This document shows positions 1-9,241 of a stretch of DNA of 35,849 nucleotides, piece by piece; within the stretch, counting starts at the first letter, position 1; every line of letters begins with the position of its first letter. This DNA comes from an uncultured Opitutales bacterium. Lineage in GTDB: Bacteria > Verrucomicrobiota > Verrucomicrobiia > Opitutales > UBA953. The position numbers and the translations under genes were made by a program. The notes under the pieces were generated by a model, which had not been told where the DNA came from, searched no databases, and was given only the letters and a program-made list of their open reading frames with translations. The DNA lies in contig CAKUQY010000020.1 of the NCBI GenBank assembly GCA_934675585.1, forward strand, positions 1-35,849. The letters run 5' to 3'.

Positions 1-77
1 ATTTTATTTGACGAATAAAACTTTCACTCCTTCACAAAAACTAAACCTTCGGTGTCATTTATTATGACGAAATGCGA
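1..77 (-). repeat. Edge repeat, copy A
   Basis: Read on the minus strand this stretch matches the last 77 bases of the window. Shared blocks include TCG(C/T)ATTTCGTCA, GACACCGAAG and TTATTC(G/T)TCA, in the same order with small indels. Each copy runs outward past the window edge, so only part of the element is visible. No coding frame could be assigned to it. Confidence 0.6.
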
Positions 78-124
78 CGCTTTTTGCGCAGTTTTTTATT
101 GCTCGTTCCCGCTAACAAGCGTAG

Positions 125-130
125 TATAAT
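125..130 (+). promoter_or_regulatory. -10 element of the infA operon promoter
   Basis: A perfect TATAAT hexamer lies 42 bases before the infA start codon. No convincing -35 hexamer sits at 17 bp; the best candidate, TTGCTC at 99-104, is spaced 20 bp. It would drive the collinear infA-yggS-acnA-cysE-cca series. Confidence 0.5.
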
Positions 131-172
131 AGAACGTTTTAAAACATTTAATTTAATACTTAATAAAAATAT

Positions 173-451
173 ATGCCAAATTCTGACGGTCTTTTAGAGC
201 TCGAAGGTAAAATCGTCGCAGTTTTGCCCGGAACGATGTTCCGCGTGGAATTGCCAAATAAATACGTTGTGCTTGCTTATCTTTCGGGTAAGTTGCGCAA
301 AAATTTTATTCGCATTATCGAAGGTGATATTGTGCGAGTCGAGATCGACCCCAAAGATTTGTCGCAAGCGCGCATCGTTTACCGTTCCCGCAACGCGGTA
401 GCTCCCGCAGGCGGGCCGCTTAAACGCAGCATGCCGCCACGCAAAAAATAG
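173..451 (+). CDS. infA: Translation initiation factor IF-1
   Basis: IF-1 binds the ribosomal A site during initiation and helps IF-2 and IF-3 select the initiator tRNA. The protein is a single S1/OB-fold domain; characteristic IF-1 stretches are EGKIVAVLPGTMFRVEL near the N-terminus and SGKLRKNFIRI in the middle, ending with ARIVYR. At 92 residues it is about 20 longer than most bacterial IF-1 because of a basic, proline-rich C-terminal tail (ending PPRKK). The ATG at 173 gives the expected short N-terminus; no Shine-Dalgarno sequence precedes it. It is the first gene of a tightly spaced series, with yggS starting 11 bases after its stop codon. Confidence 0.93.
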   Translation: MPNSDGLLELEGKIVAVLPGTMFRVELPNKYVVLAYLSGKLRKNFIRIIEGDIVRVEIDPKDLSQARIVYRSRNAVAPAGGPLKRSMPPRKK

Positions 452-462
452 CGAACGGCGAC

Positions 463-1185
463 ATGGTTGATTTTCCAACATTTGAGGCGAATGTCGCGCG
501 CGTGCGGGAACGCATCGCGAGCGCGTGTGCGCGTTGCGGTCGCGGGAACGATGAAGTGCTTTTATTGCCCGTTACCAAAAATCATTCGGCGGAAGCGCCG
601 CTGTTTGCGCAACGTGCGGGATTTTTCGCGGTCGGCGAAAATCGCGTGCAGGAAGTTGCTGAGAAAAAACCGCAATTTTTAGCCGCCGTGGGAACGCAAA
701 ATTTGTCGTGGGAACTCATCGGCCATTTGCAAAGCAACAAAGCTAAAAAAGCGGTGGAATTGTTTGATCGCATTCAGTCGGTCGATTCTGAAAATTTGAT
801 TTCAAAACTCGACAACGCTTGCAAAACGCTCGGGCGGGAACGCTTGCCGATTTTGTTGCAGGCAAACCCAGGTTGCGATCCCGCAAAATTTGGCACCGCC
901 GATTTGGACAGTTTGAAAAAACTGGTCGATGCGGCGCTCGCGAGCAAACATTTGCAGCTTGACGGTTTTATGTGCGTTGCGCCGATTGACGACGATTCGT
1001 TGAGCGTTGCCGCCAAAGCTTTTGAAACTTTGCGCACTTGGCGCGACCAATTGGCAAGCGAATACAAAACGGCGTTCCCGCAACTTTCGATGGGAATGTC
1101 GCACGATCTCGAACCCGCCATCGCCGCGGGAACGACAATGGTGCGCATCGGCACCGCATTATTTGGCGAACGCGTTTATCTTTAA
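463..1185 (+). CDS. yggS: PLP homeostasis protein, YggS/PLPBP family
   Basis: Members of this family bind pyridoxal 5'-phosphate and keep vitamin B6 and amino-acid pools balanced; no enzyme activity is firmly assigned to them. The 240-residue length fits a single alanine-racemase-like TIM barrel. The PLP-binding lysine is K39 in LPVTKNHS. Further family signatures are [20 protein letters not shown], and the C-terminal [13 protein letters not shown] and [12 protein letters not shown], which bind the cofactor phosphate. It lies 11 bases after infA and 13 bases before the acnA start, so the three are probably co-transcribed. Several GGGAAC motif copies fall inside the coding region. Confidence 0.93.
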   Translation: MVDFPTFEANVARVRERIASACARCGRGNDEVLLLPVTKNHSAEAPLFAQRAGFFAVGENRVQEVAEKKPQFLAAVGTQNLSWELIGHLQSNKAKKAVELFDRIQSVDSENLISKLDNACKTLGRERLPILLQANPGCDPAKFGTADLDSLKKLVDAALASKHLQLDGFMCVAPIDDDSLSVAAKAFETLRTWRDQLASEYKTAFPQLSMGMSHDLEPAIAAGTTMVRIGTALFGERVYL

Positions 1186-1198
1186 ACAACAAAAAATT

Positions 1199-3859
1199 AT
1201 GATCTGCAATCCATTTCAAACATTACGAGAATTAAATAGCCCAGCTTCGGGAAAGAAGGGCTTTTTTTACAGTTTGCCCGCGCTTGAACAACAAGGCATC
1301 GGCAAGATTTCGCGCTTGCCGGTTTCGATCCGCGTAGTGCTCGAATCTCTCTTGCGCAATTGCGATGGCGTGGCGGTAACGGAACAGGACGTGCGCAATT
1401 TGGCGCAATGGAACGCTGCCGCTCCCGCGCTCGATACAGAAGTGCCGTTTACGGTCGCGCGCGTGATTTTGCAAGATTTGACGGGCGTGGCGTTGCTTGT
1501 CGATTTGGCAGCCATGCGCAACGCCGTAAATGATTTGGGCAAAGACCCAGCATTGATCGAGCCGCTCGTTCCCATGGATTTGGTGGTTGACCACTCGGTG
1601 CAGGTCGATTTTGCGGGAACGCAAGACGCATTTGCAAAAAATATCGAAAAAGATTTTTCGCGCAATACCGAACGCTACGAATTGTTGAAATGGGGACAGG
1701 GCGCGTTTAAAACGTTTTCGGTCGTGCCGCCAGCGGTCGGCATTTGCCACCAGGTCAATCTTGAATATTTGGCGCGCGTCGTGTTTGAAAAAGAAACATC
1801 CGCGGGAACGATTTTTTATCCAGATTCTGTCGTGGGAACGGATTCTCACACGACGATGGTCAACGGCATCGGCGTTGTCGGCTGGGGCGTTGGCGGGATC
1901 GAAGCCGAAGCAGGAATGCTCGGTCAGCCCGTCTGTTTCCAAACTCCAGAAGTCATTGGCGTGCACCTCAAAGGCAAATTGGCTGACGGTATTCTCGCGA
2001 CCGATCTTGCATTGCGCGTAACACAATTGCTTCGCGAGGCGAAAGTTGTGGGAAAATTTGTGGAATTTTTCGGCGAGGGCGCGGCATCGCTTTCTCTCGC
2101 AGATCGCGCAACCGTCGCAAATATGGCTCCGGAATACGGCGCGACGATGGGATTTTTCCCTGTCGATGAAAAAACGCTCGAATATTTGCGCCTCACGGGA
2201 CGCGCTCCCGAAAAACTCGCGCTCATCAAAGATTATCTCAGCGCGCAAGGTTTGTTTGGCATGCCGAAAGCGGGCGATATTGATTACACGAAAGTTATTG
2301 AACTTGACCTCGCAACAATTACGCGTTCCGTCGCGGGACCGAAACGTCCGCAAGATCGCATCGAACTTGGCAATTTGAAAAATGTTTTCAATCAATTTTG
2401 CGCTGAACAAAAGAGCGACGGGAACGTTCCCGCGGGAACGCTTAAAAATGGTTCGATTGTTGTCGCGGCGATCACGAGTTGCACCAATACGTCGAACCCG
2501 AGCGTTTTGATTGGTGCGGGTTTGTTGGCAAAAAAAGCAGTGGAAAAAGGGCTGAGCGTTCCCACGCACGTTAAAACCTCGCTTGCGCCAGGTTCGCGCG
2601 TCGTAACCGATTATTTGAACACGGCTGGGTTGACACCATTTTTAGACAAATTGGGCTTTAATTTGGTGGGCTATGGTTGCACGACTTGCATCGGTAATTC
2701 GGGTCCGTTAGACGCAGAAATCGAAAAGCAAATCAAAGAAAACAATCTCGTCACGGCGAGTGTGCTTTCGGGCAATCGCAATTTTGAAGCGCGCATTCAT
2801 CCGCTGATCAAATCAAACTTTTTGATGTCGCCGCCGTTGGTTGTTGCGTTTGCGATTGCGGGACGCGTGGATATTGATTTGGAAACCGAACCGCTTGGCA
2901 CAGACGCTGACGGGAACGCGGTTTTCTTGCGCGATATTTGGCCATCGCAGGCTGAAATTGACAAACTTTCGGCGCTGTCAATCAAGCCAGAAATGTTTGC
3001 AAAACGCTACGCGAGTTTTGATGACGCAACGGCCGCGTGGAAAGACGTTCCCGCGAGCACGGGCGCGCTTTTTGGCTGGCGCGACGATTCGACTTACGTG
3101 CAGTTGCCGCCTTATTTTGAAGGATTTAAAATGGCGTTGCCAGAGCCCACAAAATTTGAAGCAATGCGTCCGCTCGCGATTCTCGGCGATTCGGTAACGA
3201 CCGACCATATTTCGCCTGCGGGAGCGTTTGCGCCCGAAACGCCCGCCGGAAAATATTTGATCGAACGCGGCATTCCGCGCGAAAAATTTAACACTTACGG
3301 CTCGCGCCGCGGGAACGACCGCATCATGGTGCGCGGCACTTTCGCCAACGTGCGCGTTAAAAACAAAATGGCAGACGGCAAAGAAGGCGGCTTTACCAAA
3401 TTGCAACCTGCGGGAACGCTGACCACCATTTTTGAAGCGAGCGAAGCTTACAAAGCCGCGGGAACGCCGTTGATCGTTTTTGCGGGAGTCGATTACGGCA
3501 TGGGCTCGTCGCGTGACTGGGCAGCAAAAGGCGCGGCGCTGTTGGGCGTGCGCGCGGTCGTTGCTCAAAGTTTCGAGCGCATTCACCGCTCAAATCTTAT
3601 CGGCATGGGCGTTTTGCCATTGCAATTTACGAACGGCGAAAGCGCGGAAACGCTCGGACTGAAAGGCGATGAAACGTTCGATATTGTCGGCTTGAAAAAT
3701 CCAGTTATGCCGAAACAACAAGTCGAACTCGTCATTCATCGCGCAAATGGCGAAACCGCAAAAACAACCTTGCTTTGCCGCATTGATACTGTCGCGGAAA
3801 GTCATTATCTCGCCAACGGCGGCATTTTGCAGTACGTTTTGCGTAAAATCGTAAAATAA
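1199..3859 (+). CDS. acnA: Aconitate hydratase (AcnA type)
   Basis: This cytosolic TCA-cycle enzyme interconverts citrate and isocitrate through a [4Fe-4S] cluster. It has 886 residues, as expected for AcnA/IRP-type aconitase. The cluster ligands are C428 (in [10 protein letters not shown]) plus C494 and C497 (in [10 protein letters not shown]). The substrate-loop signature [21 protein letters not shown] lies near residue 218, and the C-terminal swivel domain has [20 protein letters not shown] chose the ATG at 1199 because the in-frame upstream extension to 1007 overlaps yggS in another frame and matches nothing in the family. About 13 GGGAAC cores lie within it, including a triple cluster at 2419-2441 that encodes the linker peptide NVPAGT. 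Confidence 0.95.
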   Translation: MICNPFQTLRELNSPASGKKGFFYSLPALEQQGIGKISRLPVSIRVVLESLLRNCDGVAVTEQDVRNLAQWNAAAPALDTEVPFTVARVILQDLTGVALLVDLAAMRNAVNDLGKDPALIEPLVPMDLVVDHSVQVDFAGTQDAFAKNIEKDFSRNTERYELLKWGQGAFKTFSVVPPAVGICHQVNLEYLARVVFEKETSAGTIFYPDSVVGTDSHTTMVNGIGVVGWGVGGIEAEAGMLGQPVCFQTPEVIGVHLKGKLADGILATDLALRVTQLLREAKVVGKFVEFFGEGAASLSLADRATVANMAPEYGATMGFFPVDEKTLEYLRLTGRAPEKLALIKDYLSAQGLFGMPKAGDIDYTKVIELDLATITRSVAGPKRPQDRIELGNLKNVFNQFCAEQKSDGNVPAGTLKNGSIVVAAITSCTNTSNPSVLIGAGLLAKKAVEKGLSVPTHVKTSLAPGSRVVTDYLNTAGLTPFLDKLGFNLVGYGCTTCIGNSGPLDAEIEKQIKENNLVTASVLSGNRNFEARIHPLIKSNFLMSPPLVVAFAIAGRVDIDLETEPLGTDADGNAVFLRDIWPSQAEIDKLSALSIKPEMFAKRYASFDDATAAWKDVPASTGALFGWRDDSTYVQLPPYFEGFKMALPEPTKFEAMRPLAILGDSVTTDHISPAGAFAPETPAGKYLIERGIPREKFNTYGSRRGNDRIMVRGTFANVRVKNKMADGKEGGFTKLQPAGTLTTIFEASEAYKAAGTPLIVFAGVDYGMGSSRDWAAKGAALLGVRAVVAQSFERIHRSNLIGMGVLPLQFTNGESAETLGLKGDETFDIVGLKNPVMPKQQVELVIHRANGETAKTTLLCRIDTVAESHYLANGGILQYVLRKIVK
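2419..2441. repeat. Triple cluster of the dispersed motif inside acnA
   Basis: Three head-to-head and tail-to-tail copies (GGGAAC, GTTCCC, GGGAAC) follow each other without a gap. The inner part GTTCCCGCGGGAAC is a perfect palindrome. It falls in a variable linker of aconitase, just before the conserved cluster-ligand segment. The same palindrome recurs at about 8324, 15287 and 23453. Confidence 0.8.
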
Positions 3860-3867
3860 TTTTTCGA

Positions 3868-4674
3868 ATGGCTTGTAAAGAAAACGTAAGCAGCATTGAC
3901 GAAAACATCGATTTGTGGCCAGGGCTGGTCGCGCAGGCGCAAGCCGTGCTCGAACGCGAACCCGCGCTTTCGGTCGCGCTGCGCAATTTTGTGCTCGAGC
4001 ACGGGAGTTTTGTGGACGCGCTCGCGGCGCGCATCGCGCGAAAATTGTCCTACACCGACAAAGAATTTGTCGATGTGAGCGGGCTTTGCAAAGAAGCGTT
4101 CGCGGGCGATCCGTTCATTTCGATTCAATGCCAAAACGATATCGCGGCGACGGTTGAACGCGATCCCGCTTGCGACAGCGAGCTGATTCCGTTTTTGTGG
4201 TTCAAAGGTTTTCTCGCGATCGCGACTTATCGTATTGCGCATTATTTTTGGTTGCGGGAACGCCGTTTTGTCGCGTTGTTTCTGCAAAGTCGCGTTTCCG
4301 AAATTTTGTCGGTGGACATTCACCCGGCGGCGAAAATCGGCTGCGGTATTTTCCTCGACCACGCGACGGGATTTGTTGCGGGCGAAACCGCGGTGATTGA
4401 TAATAATGTTTCGATTTTGCACGCGGTAACGCTTGGCGGGAACGGCAAGGAAATCGGTGATCGCCACCCGAAAGTGCGTTCGGGCGTGCTGATTGGCGCG
4501 GGCGCGAAAATTTTGGGGAACATCGTGATTGGCGAATGCGCGAAAATCGGCGCGGGATCAGTCGTTTTGGAAGACGTTCCCGCGCACACGACGGTTGCCG
4601 GCGTTCCCGCGAAAATCGTCGGCGTTTCGTCCGAGGCGGATCCTGCGCTCGCGATGAACCATAAAATTTCATAA
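3868..4674 (+). CDS. cysE: Serine O-acetyltransferase
   Basis: CysE transfers an acetyl group from acetyl-CoA to L-serine, the first step of cysteine synthesis. The 268 residues comprise an N-terminal helical SATase domain (roughly 15-150, with DPFISIQCQNDI and FLWFKGFLAIATYRIAH) and a C-terminal left-handed beta-helix of hexapeptide repeats (roughly 155-245, with HPAAKIGCGIFLDHATG, HAVTLGGNGK and VAGVPAKIVG). The catalytic histidines are those in LDHATG and LHAVTLGG, by analogy with the family. It starts 8 bases after acnA. No cysK lies nearby. Confidence 0.93.
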   Translation: MACKENVSSIDENIDLWPGLVAQAQAVLEREPALSVALRNFVLEHGSFVDALAARIARKLSYTDKEFVDVSGLCKEAFAGDPFISIQCQNDIAATVERDPACDSELIPFLWFKGFLAIATYRIAHYFWLRERRFVALFLQSRVSEILSVDIHPAAKIGCGIFLDHATGFVAGETAVIDNNVSILHAVTLGGNGKEIGDRHPKVRSGVLIGAGAKILGNIVIGECAKIGAGSVVLEDVPAHTTVAGVPAKIVGVSSEADPALAMNHKIS

Positions 4675-4685
4675 TCGCGAAAACG

Positions 4686-6104
4686 ATGACTTCGCTGGCT
4701 CGAAAACTTGATGCGTTCCCGCAAATGCAACAATTTTTTACGCGTGTTCGCGAAGCAGGCGGGCGGGCGTTGATTGTTGGCGGAGCCGTTCGTGACGCGT
4801 TGCTGGGCTTCGAAAAAATCGGCGATTTTGATGTAGAAGTTTACAAAATCGTTCCCGCGAAAATTGAATCGCTTTTGCGGGAACTGAAAATTCGCTACAA
4901 CGTGGCGGGGCGTTCTTTTGGCGTTTTTAAAATTCACGATTTCCCGTTTGATATTGCGATCCCGCGTCGCGAATCAAAATGCGGGATCGGGCATAAAGCG
5001 TTTAAAGTTGAGGGCGATCCCGAAATGACGGTCGCCGAAGCTGCCGCGCGTCGCGATTTTACAATCAATGCGATGTATTTTGATCCGCTCACCAACGAAT
5101 TGATTGACCCGTTTGGCGGGAACGTCGATTTGCGGGAACGTGTTTTGCGCCACACGTCGCCCGCGTTTGTCGAAGACCCGTTGCGCGTTTTGCGCGCGAT
5201 GCAATTTATTGCGCGGTTTGAACTCATTTGCGCTCCCGAAACGCTTGAACTTTGCAAAACGATTAGCATTGAAAATCTTTCGCGGGAACGCATTTTTGAG
5301 GAATGGAGCAAATTGCTCGTCAAAGGTAAAAAGATTTCCGCGGGACTTAATTTTTTGCGCGATTGCGGCTGGGTAAAATATTTTCCGGAATTGCAAGCGT
5401 TGATTGGTTGCGAGCAAGATCCGTTTTGGCATCCCGAAGGCGATGTTTGGAATCACACGCTGAAATGCCTTGATATTTACGCGCAAAATCGCGCGGGAAC
5501 GACGCCCGCGGGAACGGATTTTCAGGCGGAAAACGAAGTCGTCGGTTTCGCCGTTTTGTGTCACGATTTTGGAAAACCGAAAACGACTTTTCGCGGCAAC
5601 GACGGGCGCATTCATTCTTACGGTCATGATGTCAAAGGTGACGTTCCCGCGCGCAAATTTCTTGAACGCATGACGAACGAAACGCGCTTGATTAAAGACG
5701 TGGTTGTTTTGGTGAAAGCGCACATGCGTCCGCGCGCAATTTTTTTGGCGGGAGCGACAGACAAAGCCGTGCGCCGTTTGGCGAAAGATGTGTTGCGCAT
5801 TGATCGCCTGTTGCGCGTTTGCCAGTGCGATGCTTTTGGCAGCAATTTTCACAACAGCAACGATTTTCAAGAAACAGAAACTTGGCTGCTCGCCGCCGCA
5901 AAACGTTTAGGATTGCAAGCGAGCGCGCCACAACCTATTATCACGGGGAAACACGCGCTCGCGCAAGGGCTGACGCCTGGACCGCACATTAAGCCGCTCA
6001 TTGAACGCTGTTTTGAAGCGCAACTCGACGGCGAATTTTTTGACGAAGCGGGCGGGGTTGAATTTCTGAAAAAAATTTTAAACAAAGACGTTCTCGCCGT
6101 TTAA
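4686..6104 (+). CDS. CCA tRNA nucleotidyltransferase / poly(A) polymerase family with HD domain
   Basis: Class II nucleotidyltransferase that builds or repairs the 3' CCA end of tRNA, or a close poly(A) polymerase relative. Residues 32-37 are GGAVRD and the metal-binding aspartates are D47 and D49 in IGDFDVEV. RRDFTINAM and DPLRVLRAMQFIARF mark the nucleotide- and RNA-binding core. A C-terminal HD phosphohydrolase domain follows (NHTLKCLD near residue 258, LCHDFGKP near 294). The 472-residue length suits a CCA enzyme carrying an HD domain. It starts 11 bases after cysE. Sequence alone does not separate CCA-adding, A-adding and poly(A) activities. Confidence 0.88.
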   Translation: MTSLARKLDAFPQMQQFFTRVREAGGRALIVGGAVRDALLGFEKIGDFDVEVYKIVPAKIESLLRELKIRYNVAGRSFGVFKIHDFPFDIAIPRRESKCGIGHKAFKVEGDPEMTVAEAAARRDFTINAMYFDPLTNELIDPFGGNVDLRERVLRHTSPAFVEDPLRVLRAMQFIARFELICAPETLELCKTISIENLSRERIFEEWSKLLVKGKKISAGLNFLRDCGWVKYFPELQALIGCEQDPFWHPEGDVWNHTLKCLDIYAQNRAGTTPAGTDFQAENEVVGFAVLCHDFGKPKTTFRGNDGRIHSYGHDVKGDVPARKFLERMTNETRLIKDVVVLVKAHMRPRAIFLAGATDKAVRRLAKDVLRIDRLLRVCQCDAFGSNFHNSNDFQETETWLLAAAKRLGLQASAPQPIITGKHALAQGLTPGPHIKPLIERCFEAQLDGEFFDEAGGVEFLKKILNKDVLAV

Positions 6105-6108
6105 ATTT

Positions 6109-6140
6109 TCAACTTTTAATTTTTAATTCTCAACTTTAAA
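6109..6140 (+). repeat. TCAACTTT-type low-complexity repeat before rsmD
   Basis: Tandem, imperfect copies of TCAACTTT/TTTTAAT fill the spacer in front of rsmD. The reverse-complement version (AGAGTTGAAAGTTGAG) follows rsmD at 6730-6745, and a third stretch is at 14668-14690. They look like one family of intergenic low-complexity sequence. Confidence 0.5.
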
Positions 6141-6731
6141 ATGCGTATTACTGGTGGCATTGCTCGTGGCATTAATTTAAATTTGCCAAACAAAGGCGAG
6201 ATTCGTCCCGCGACTGATTATATTCGCGAGGCGGTTTTTTCGTCGCTGGGCGATTTGCCCGTTGATGCGTGTGTGCTCGATGTTTTTGCGGGAACGGGCG
6301 CGTATGCGTTCGAAGCACTTTCGCGCGGTGCAAAATCGGCAACGCTCGTTGATAAAAATGCGGCTGCGGGAACGGCTCAAAAGAAAAATGCGACGGCGGT
6401 TTTGAAAGCGCTTGCTGCCGCGGGAACACCAACACCGACGATCGATTTTCGCACTCAAGATTTGCTGAAAAATAATGTTCAAGGTTTGCCCGTTTGCGAT
6501 TTGATTTTTTGCGATCCGCCATGGGCATTGTGGGAAAAACCAGAATTAGAAAAATTGGTCGATTTTTTGACAACGCTCATCGATCCCGCGACATCTTGGG
6601 CGCGCATTATTTTGGAAGCTCCCGCGGGCTTTGAACATCACGTTCCCGCGGGCTGGCAAATCGCAAAAATTATCGGCAAAAAAGGCAAAGATCAGCCGCA
6701 AGCTACGATTTTAAAGCGAATTGAACGTTGA
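6141..6731 (+). CDS. rsmD: 16S rRNA (guanine966-N2)-methyltransferase
   Basis: RsmD methylates N2 of a guanine in helix 31 of 16S rRNA using S-adenosylmethionine. The 196-residue protein is a class I methyltransferase. It begins with the family signature MRITGGIARG, has IRPATDYIREAVFSSL near residues 21-36, the SAM-binding loop DVFAGTGAYAFEALSRGA (about 47-64) and the catalytic motif DPPW at 125-128 (DPPY in many relatives). Copies of the dispersed motif encode AAGT, AAGTP and VPAGW in variable loops. It sits between inverted TCAACTTT-type repeats and is separated from cca by 36 bases. Confidence 0.92.
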   Translation: MRITGGIARGINLNLPNKGEIRPATDYIREAVFSSLGDLPVDACVLDVFAGTGAYAFEALSRGAKSATLVDKNAAAGTAQKKNATAVLKALAAAGTPTPTIDFRTQDLLKNNVQGLPVCDLIFCDPPWALWEKPELEKLVDFLTTLIDPATSWARIILEAPAGFEHHVPAGWQIAKIIGKKGKDQPQATILKRIER

Positions 6732-6756
6732 GAGTTGAAAGTTGAGCGTTTATAAT
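6728..6756 (+). promoter_or_regulatory. Promoter of glnS
   Basis: TTGAGA at 6728-6733, a 17-bp spacer and TATAAT at 6751-6756 form a near-consensus sigma-70-type promoter. Transcription would start near 6763, leaving a leader of about 18 bases before the ATG at 6781. The -35 hexamer overlaps the rsmD stop codon. Confidence 0.65.
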
Positions 6757-6780
6757 TGTTAAAGTTAATTTGTAATTTTT

Positions 6781-8448
6781 ATGGAAGAAAATCCAGCTAC
6801 ACCTTCAGTAAACAAGCATTTTATTCGCCAAATTATCGATGCAGATCTCGCGAGTGGCGCAGTAAAAAAAGTGATTACACGGTTCCCGCCCGAGCCCAAC
6901 GGCTACATTCACATCGGCCACGCCAAGGCGATTTGTCTCGATTTTGGCATGGCGAAAGAATACGGCGGCGAGTGCCATTTGCGCATGGACGATACGAATC
7001 CAACGCGCGAGGATGTCGAATATGTTGAGGCGATTCAAAACGATGTGCGCTGGCTCGGCTTTGATTGGGGCAAAAATTATTTTCACGCGTCTGATTATTT
7101 TGACAAAATTTATGATTACGCGATTCAACTTATCAAATTGGGCAAGGCCTATGTTTGCTATTTGACGGCTGATGAATGGAAAGAATATCGCGGCGTTCCC
7201 GAAACTCCGGGCAAACCATCGCCAACGCGCGATATGAGCGTTGAAAAAACGCTTGAAGAATTTGAAAAAATGGCACGTGGCGAATACGGCGAGGGCGAGG
7301 CAGTTTTGCGAGCCAAAGTCGATATGGCTTCGCCGAACATGCACATGCGCGATCCCGTCATTTACCGCGTGAGAAAAGTTTCTCACCACAACACGGGCAA
7401 CAGATGGTGCGTTTATCCAATGTACGATTTTGCGCATCCGCTCGAAGACGCGATCGAGGGCGTTACACACTCGATTTGCACGCTTGAATTTGAGGTGCAT
7501 CGTCCGTTTTACGATTGGGTCATCAACACGCTCAACACGCCTGCAAAGCCACACCAATTTGAATTTGCACGTTTGGCGCTTACTTACACAATGATGAGCA
7601 AGCGTAAATTGCTTGAATTGGTGAATGAAAAATTCGTGAGCGGCTGGGACGACCCGCGTATGCCGACTGTTTGCGGCTTGCGTCGCCGTGGCTACACGCC
7701 CGAATCTATTCGCAATTTCTGTGAAACAATCGGCGTTACAAAATTTAATTCTTTGACCGAAGTTGCGTTGCTCGAACACGCCGTGCGCAGCGATTTGAAC
7801 AAACGCTCGCTACGCGCAATGGCAGTGATGAAGCCGCTCAAAGCGATCATCGATAATTATGAGGGCGAAGAATTTTTGACCGCGGTAAATAATCCGGAAG
7901 ACGAATCCGCGGGAACGCGCCAAGTGCCATTCTCACGCGAAATTTTTATTGAGCGCGATGATTTTATGGAAAATCCGCCCAAAAAATATTTCCGTTTGGC
8001 ACCAGGGCAGGAAGTGCGTTTGCGCTGGGCTTACGTTGTGAAATGCGTGAGCGTTGACAAGGACGCGGACGGGAACGTTGTCGCGGTTCACTGCACTTAT
8101 GATCCCGAAACGCGCGGCGGGAACACACCCGACGGCCGCAAAGTTAAAGGCACGATTCATTGGGTGAGTTGTCAACACGGCAAATCTGTCGAAGTTCGAC
8201 TTTACGATTATCTTTTCACCGAGAAAAATCCAGCCGATTTGCCCGAAGATGTTGATTGGCGCAGCACGCTCAATCCAAATTCGCTCGTCGTTTCGCAAGC
8301 GTTCGTGGAACCTTCGTTGCTCGACGTTCCCGCGGGAACCCGTGTGCAATTTGAGCGCGTGGGCTATTTTTGCGCCGACCCAGACGGCAAGCCGGGAGCG
8401 CCAGTTTTTAACAGAACGGTTACGCTAAAAGACAGTTTTAAAATTTAG
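6781..8448 (+). CDS. glnS: Glutaminyl-tRNA synthetase
   Basis: Charges tRNA-Gln with glutamine in the cytoplasm. The class I catalytic core shows [14 protein letters not shown] (HIGH motif at 44-47) and the KMSKS equivalent MMSKRKL near residue 270. [10 protein letters not shown] and [25 protein letters not shown] are GlnRS-type rather than GluRS-type segments. The C-terminal beta-barrel anticodon-binding half extends from about residue 340 to the end. Length 555 matches bacterial GlnRS. Having GlnRS instead of relying only on the GatCAB route fits many Gram-negative lineages. It has its own near-consensus promoter. Confidence 0.95.
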   Translation: MEENPATPSVNKHFIRQIIDADLASGAVKKVITRFPPEPNGYIHIGHAKAICLDFGMAKEYGGECHLRMDDTNPTREDVEYVEAIQNDVRWLGFDWGKNYFHASDYFDKIYDYAIQLIKLGKAYVCYLTADEWKEYRGVPETPGKPSPTRDMSVEKTLEEFEKMARGEYGEGEAVLRAKVDMASPNMHMRDPVIYRVRKVSHHNTGNRWCVYPMYDFAHPLEDAIEGVTHSICTLEFEVHRPFYDWVINTLNTPAKPHQFEFARLALTYTMMSKRKLLELVNEKFVSGWDDPRMPTVCGLRRRGYTPESIRNFCETIGVTKFNSLTEVALLEHAVRSDLNKRSLRAMAVMKPLKAIIDNYEGEEFLTAVNNPEDESAGTRQVPFSREIFIERDDFMENPPKKYFRLAPGQEVRLRWAYVVKCVSVDKDADGNVVAVHCTYDPETRGGNTPDGRKVKGTIHWVSCQHGKSVEVRLYDYLFTEKNPADLPEDVDWRSTLNPNSLVVSQAFVEPSLLDVPAGTRVQFERVGYFCADPDGKPGAPVFNRTVTLKDSFKI

Positions 8449-8462
8449 TTTTCGGCTTGCTC

Positions 8463-9122
8463 ATGCGCCCGCCGCCTCGTGGAATTAAAGTCTTGTTCGA
8501 AGACAGCGCGCTGTTGATCGTTGACAAACCCGTTGGCTTGTTGAGCGTTCCCGCCAAATACGAACGCGAGGAAAACGCGCTGTCGCTTTTGACCTTTTGG
8601 TTAAAAAAAGGACAAGCAAAATCTAAAAAAGAATTGTTTGCCGTCAATCGACTCGACCGCGAAACGAGTGGGATTTTGGTTTTTGCCAAAAGTTTAGCGC
8701 TGCGGGAACGCATGCACGAACATTGGGACGAAAACGAAAAGATTTATCGCGCAATCGTCGCGGGAACGCAATTCCCGTCCGACACGGGAACGATCGAATC
8801 CTATCTTGTTCAGGATGAAAATTATTACGTGCATAGTTTGCCAATGAATACGCAACCATTGCCGGAAAACGCAAAATACGCGAAAACAGAATATCGTGTG
8901 CTTGCGCGCGGGAACGGAAAATCTCTCGTGGAAATAAAACTTTGCACGGGGCGCAAAAATCAAATTCGCGTTCATTTTGCAAGCATTGGCCACGCACTGA
9001 TTGGCGACAGAATGTACGGCGCGGGAACGCGTCATCGCCTTCAACTCCACGCGTGTAAATTTGTTTTCACACATCCAATTTCCCGCGAACGCATCACCGT
9101 CGAAAGTCCAAGCCCGTTTTAG
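8463..9122 (+). CDS. RluA-family RNA pseudouridine synthase
   Basis: Isomerises specific uridines in rRNA or tRNA to pseudouridine; the exact target cannot be read from the sequence. The catalytic aspartate is D65 in VNRLDRETSGILVFAKS; the residue two before R is asparagine where the family usually has histidine (HRLD). LVEIKLCTGRKNQIRVHFASIGHALIGD is the second conserved block. There is no N-terminal S4 domain, so it resembles the shorter RluA/TruC-like members (219 residues). I chose the ATG at 8463 over an in-frame TTG six bases upstream. It follows glnS by 14 bases and is convergent with murE. Confidence 0.88.
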   Translation: MRPPPRGIKVLFEDSALLIVDKPVGLLSVPAKYEREENALSLLTFWLKKGQAKSKKELFAVNRLDRETSGILVFAKSLALRERMHEHWDENEKIYRAIVAGTQFPSDTGTIESYLVQDENYYVHSLPMNTQPLPENAKYAKTEYRVLARGNGKSLVEIKLCTGRKNQIRVHFASIGHALIGDRMYGAGTRHRLQLHACKFVFTHPISRERITVESPSPF

Positions 9123-9162
9123 TTGAGAACCACGCGAAAATTGACGATGACCGAGTTCTCAA
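9123..9162. terminator. Possible terminator between rluA-type gene and murE
   Basis: TTGAGAAC (9123-9130) and its complement GTTCTCAA (9155-9162) form an 8-bp inverted repeat around a 24-base loop, followed by TTTTCT on the plus strand. It sits between two converging genes. The long loop makes it a weak candidate. Confidence 0.35.
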
Positions 9163-9241
9163 TTTTCTCCAAAAAAATAATTCGTTTAAATTTGGTTAAT
9201 TCGGTGATAAAAAACAAAAAACTCGTTCCCGCGTTAAAAAT

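Noticed and set aside
1007..1198. In-frame N-terminal extension of acnA
   Set aside because: It overlaps the conserved 3' end of yggS in another frame and has no aconitase similarity; the ATG at 1199 starts the family homology.
1232..2569. A 445-codon open frame antisense to acnA
   Set aside because: It is the shadow of a highly conserved gene on the other strand; the peptide is low in order, arginine- and phenylalanine-rich, and matches no family.
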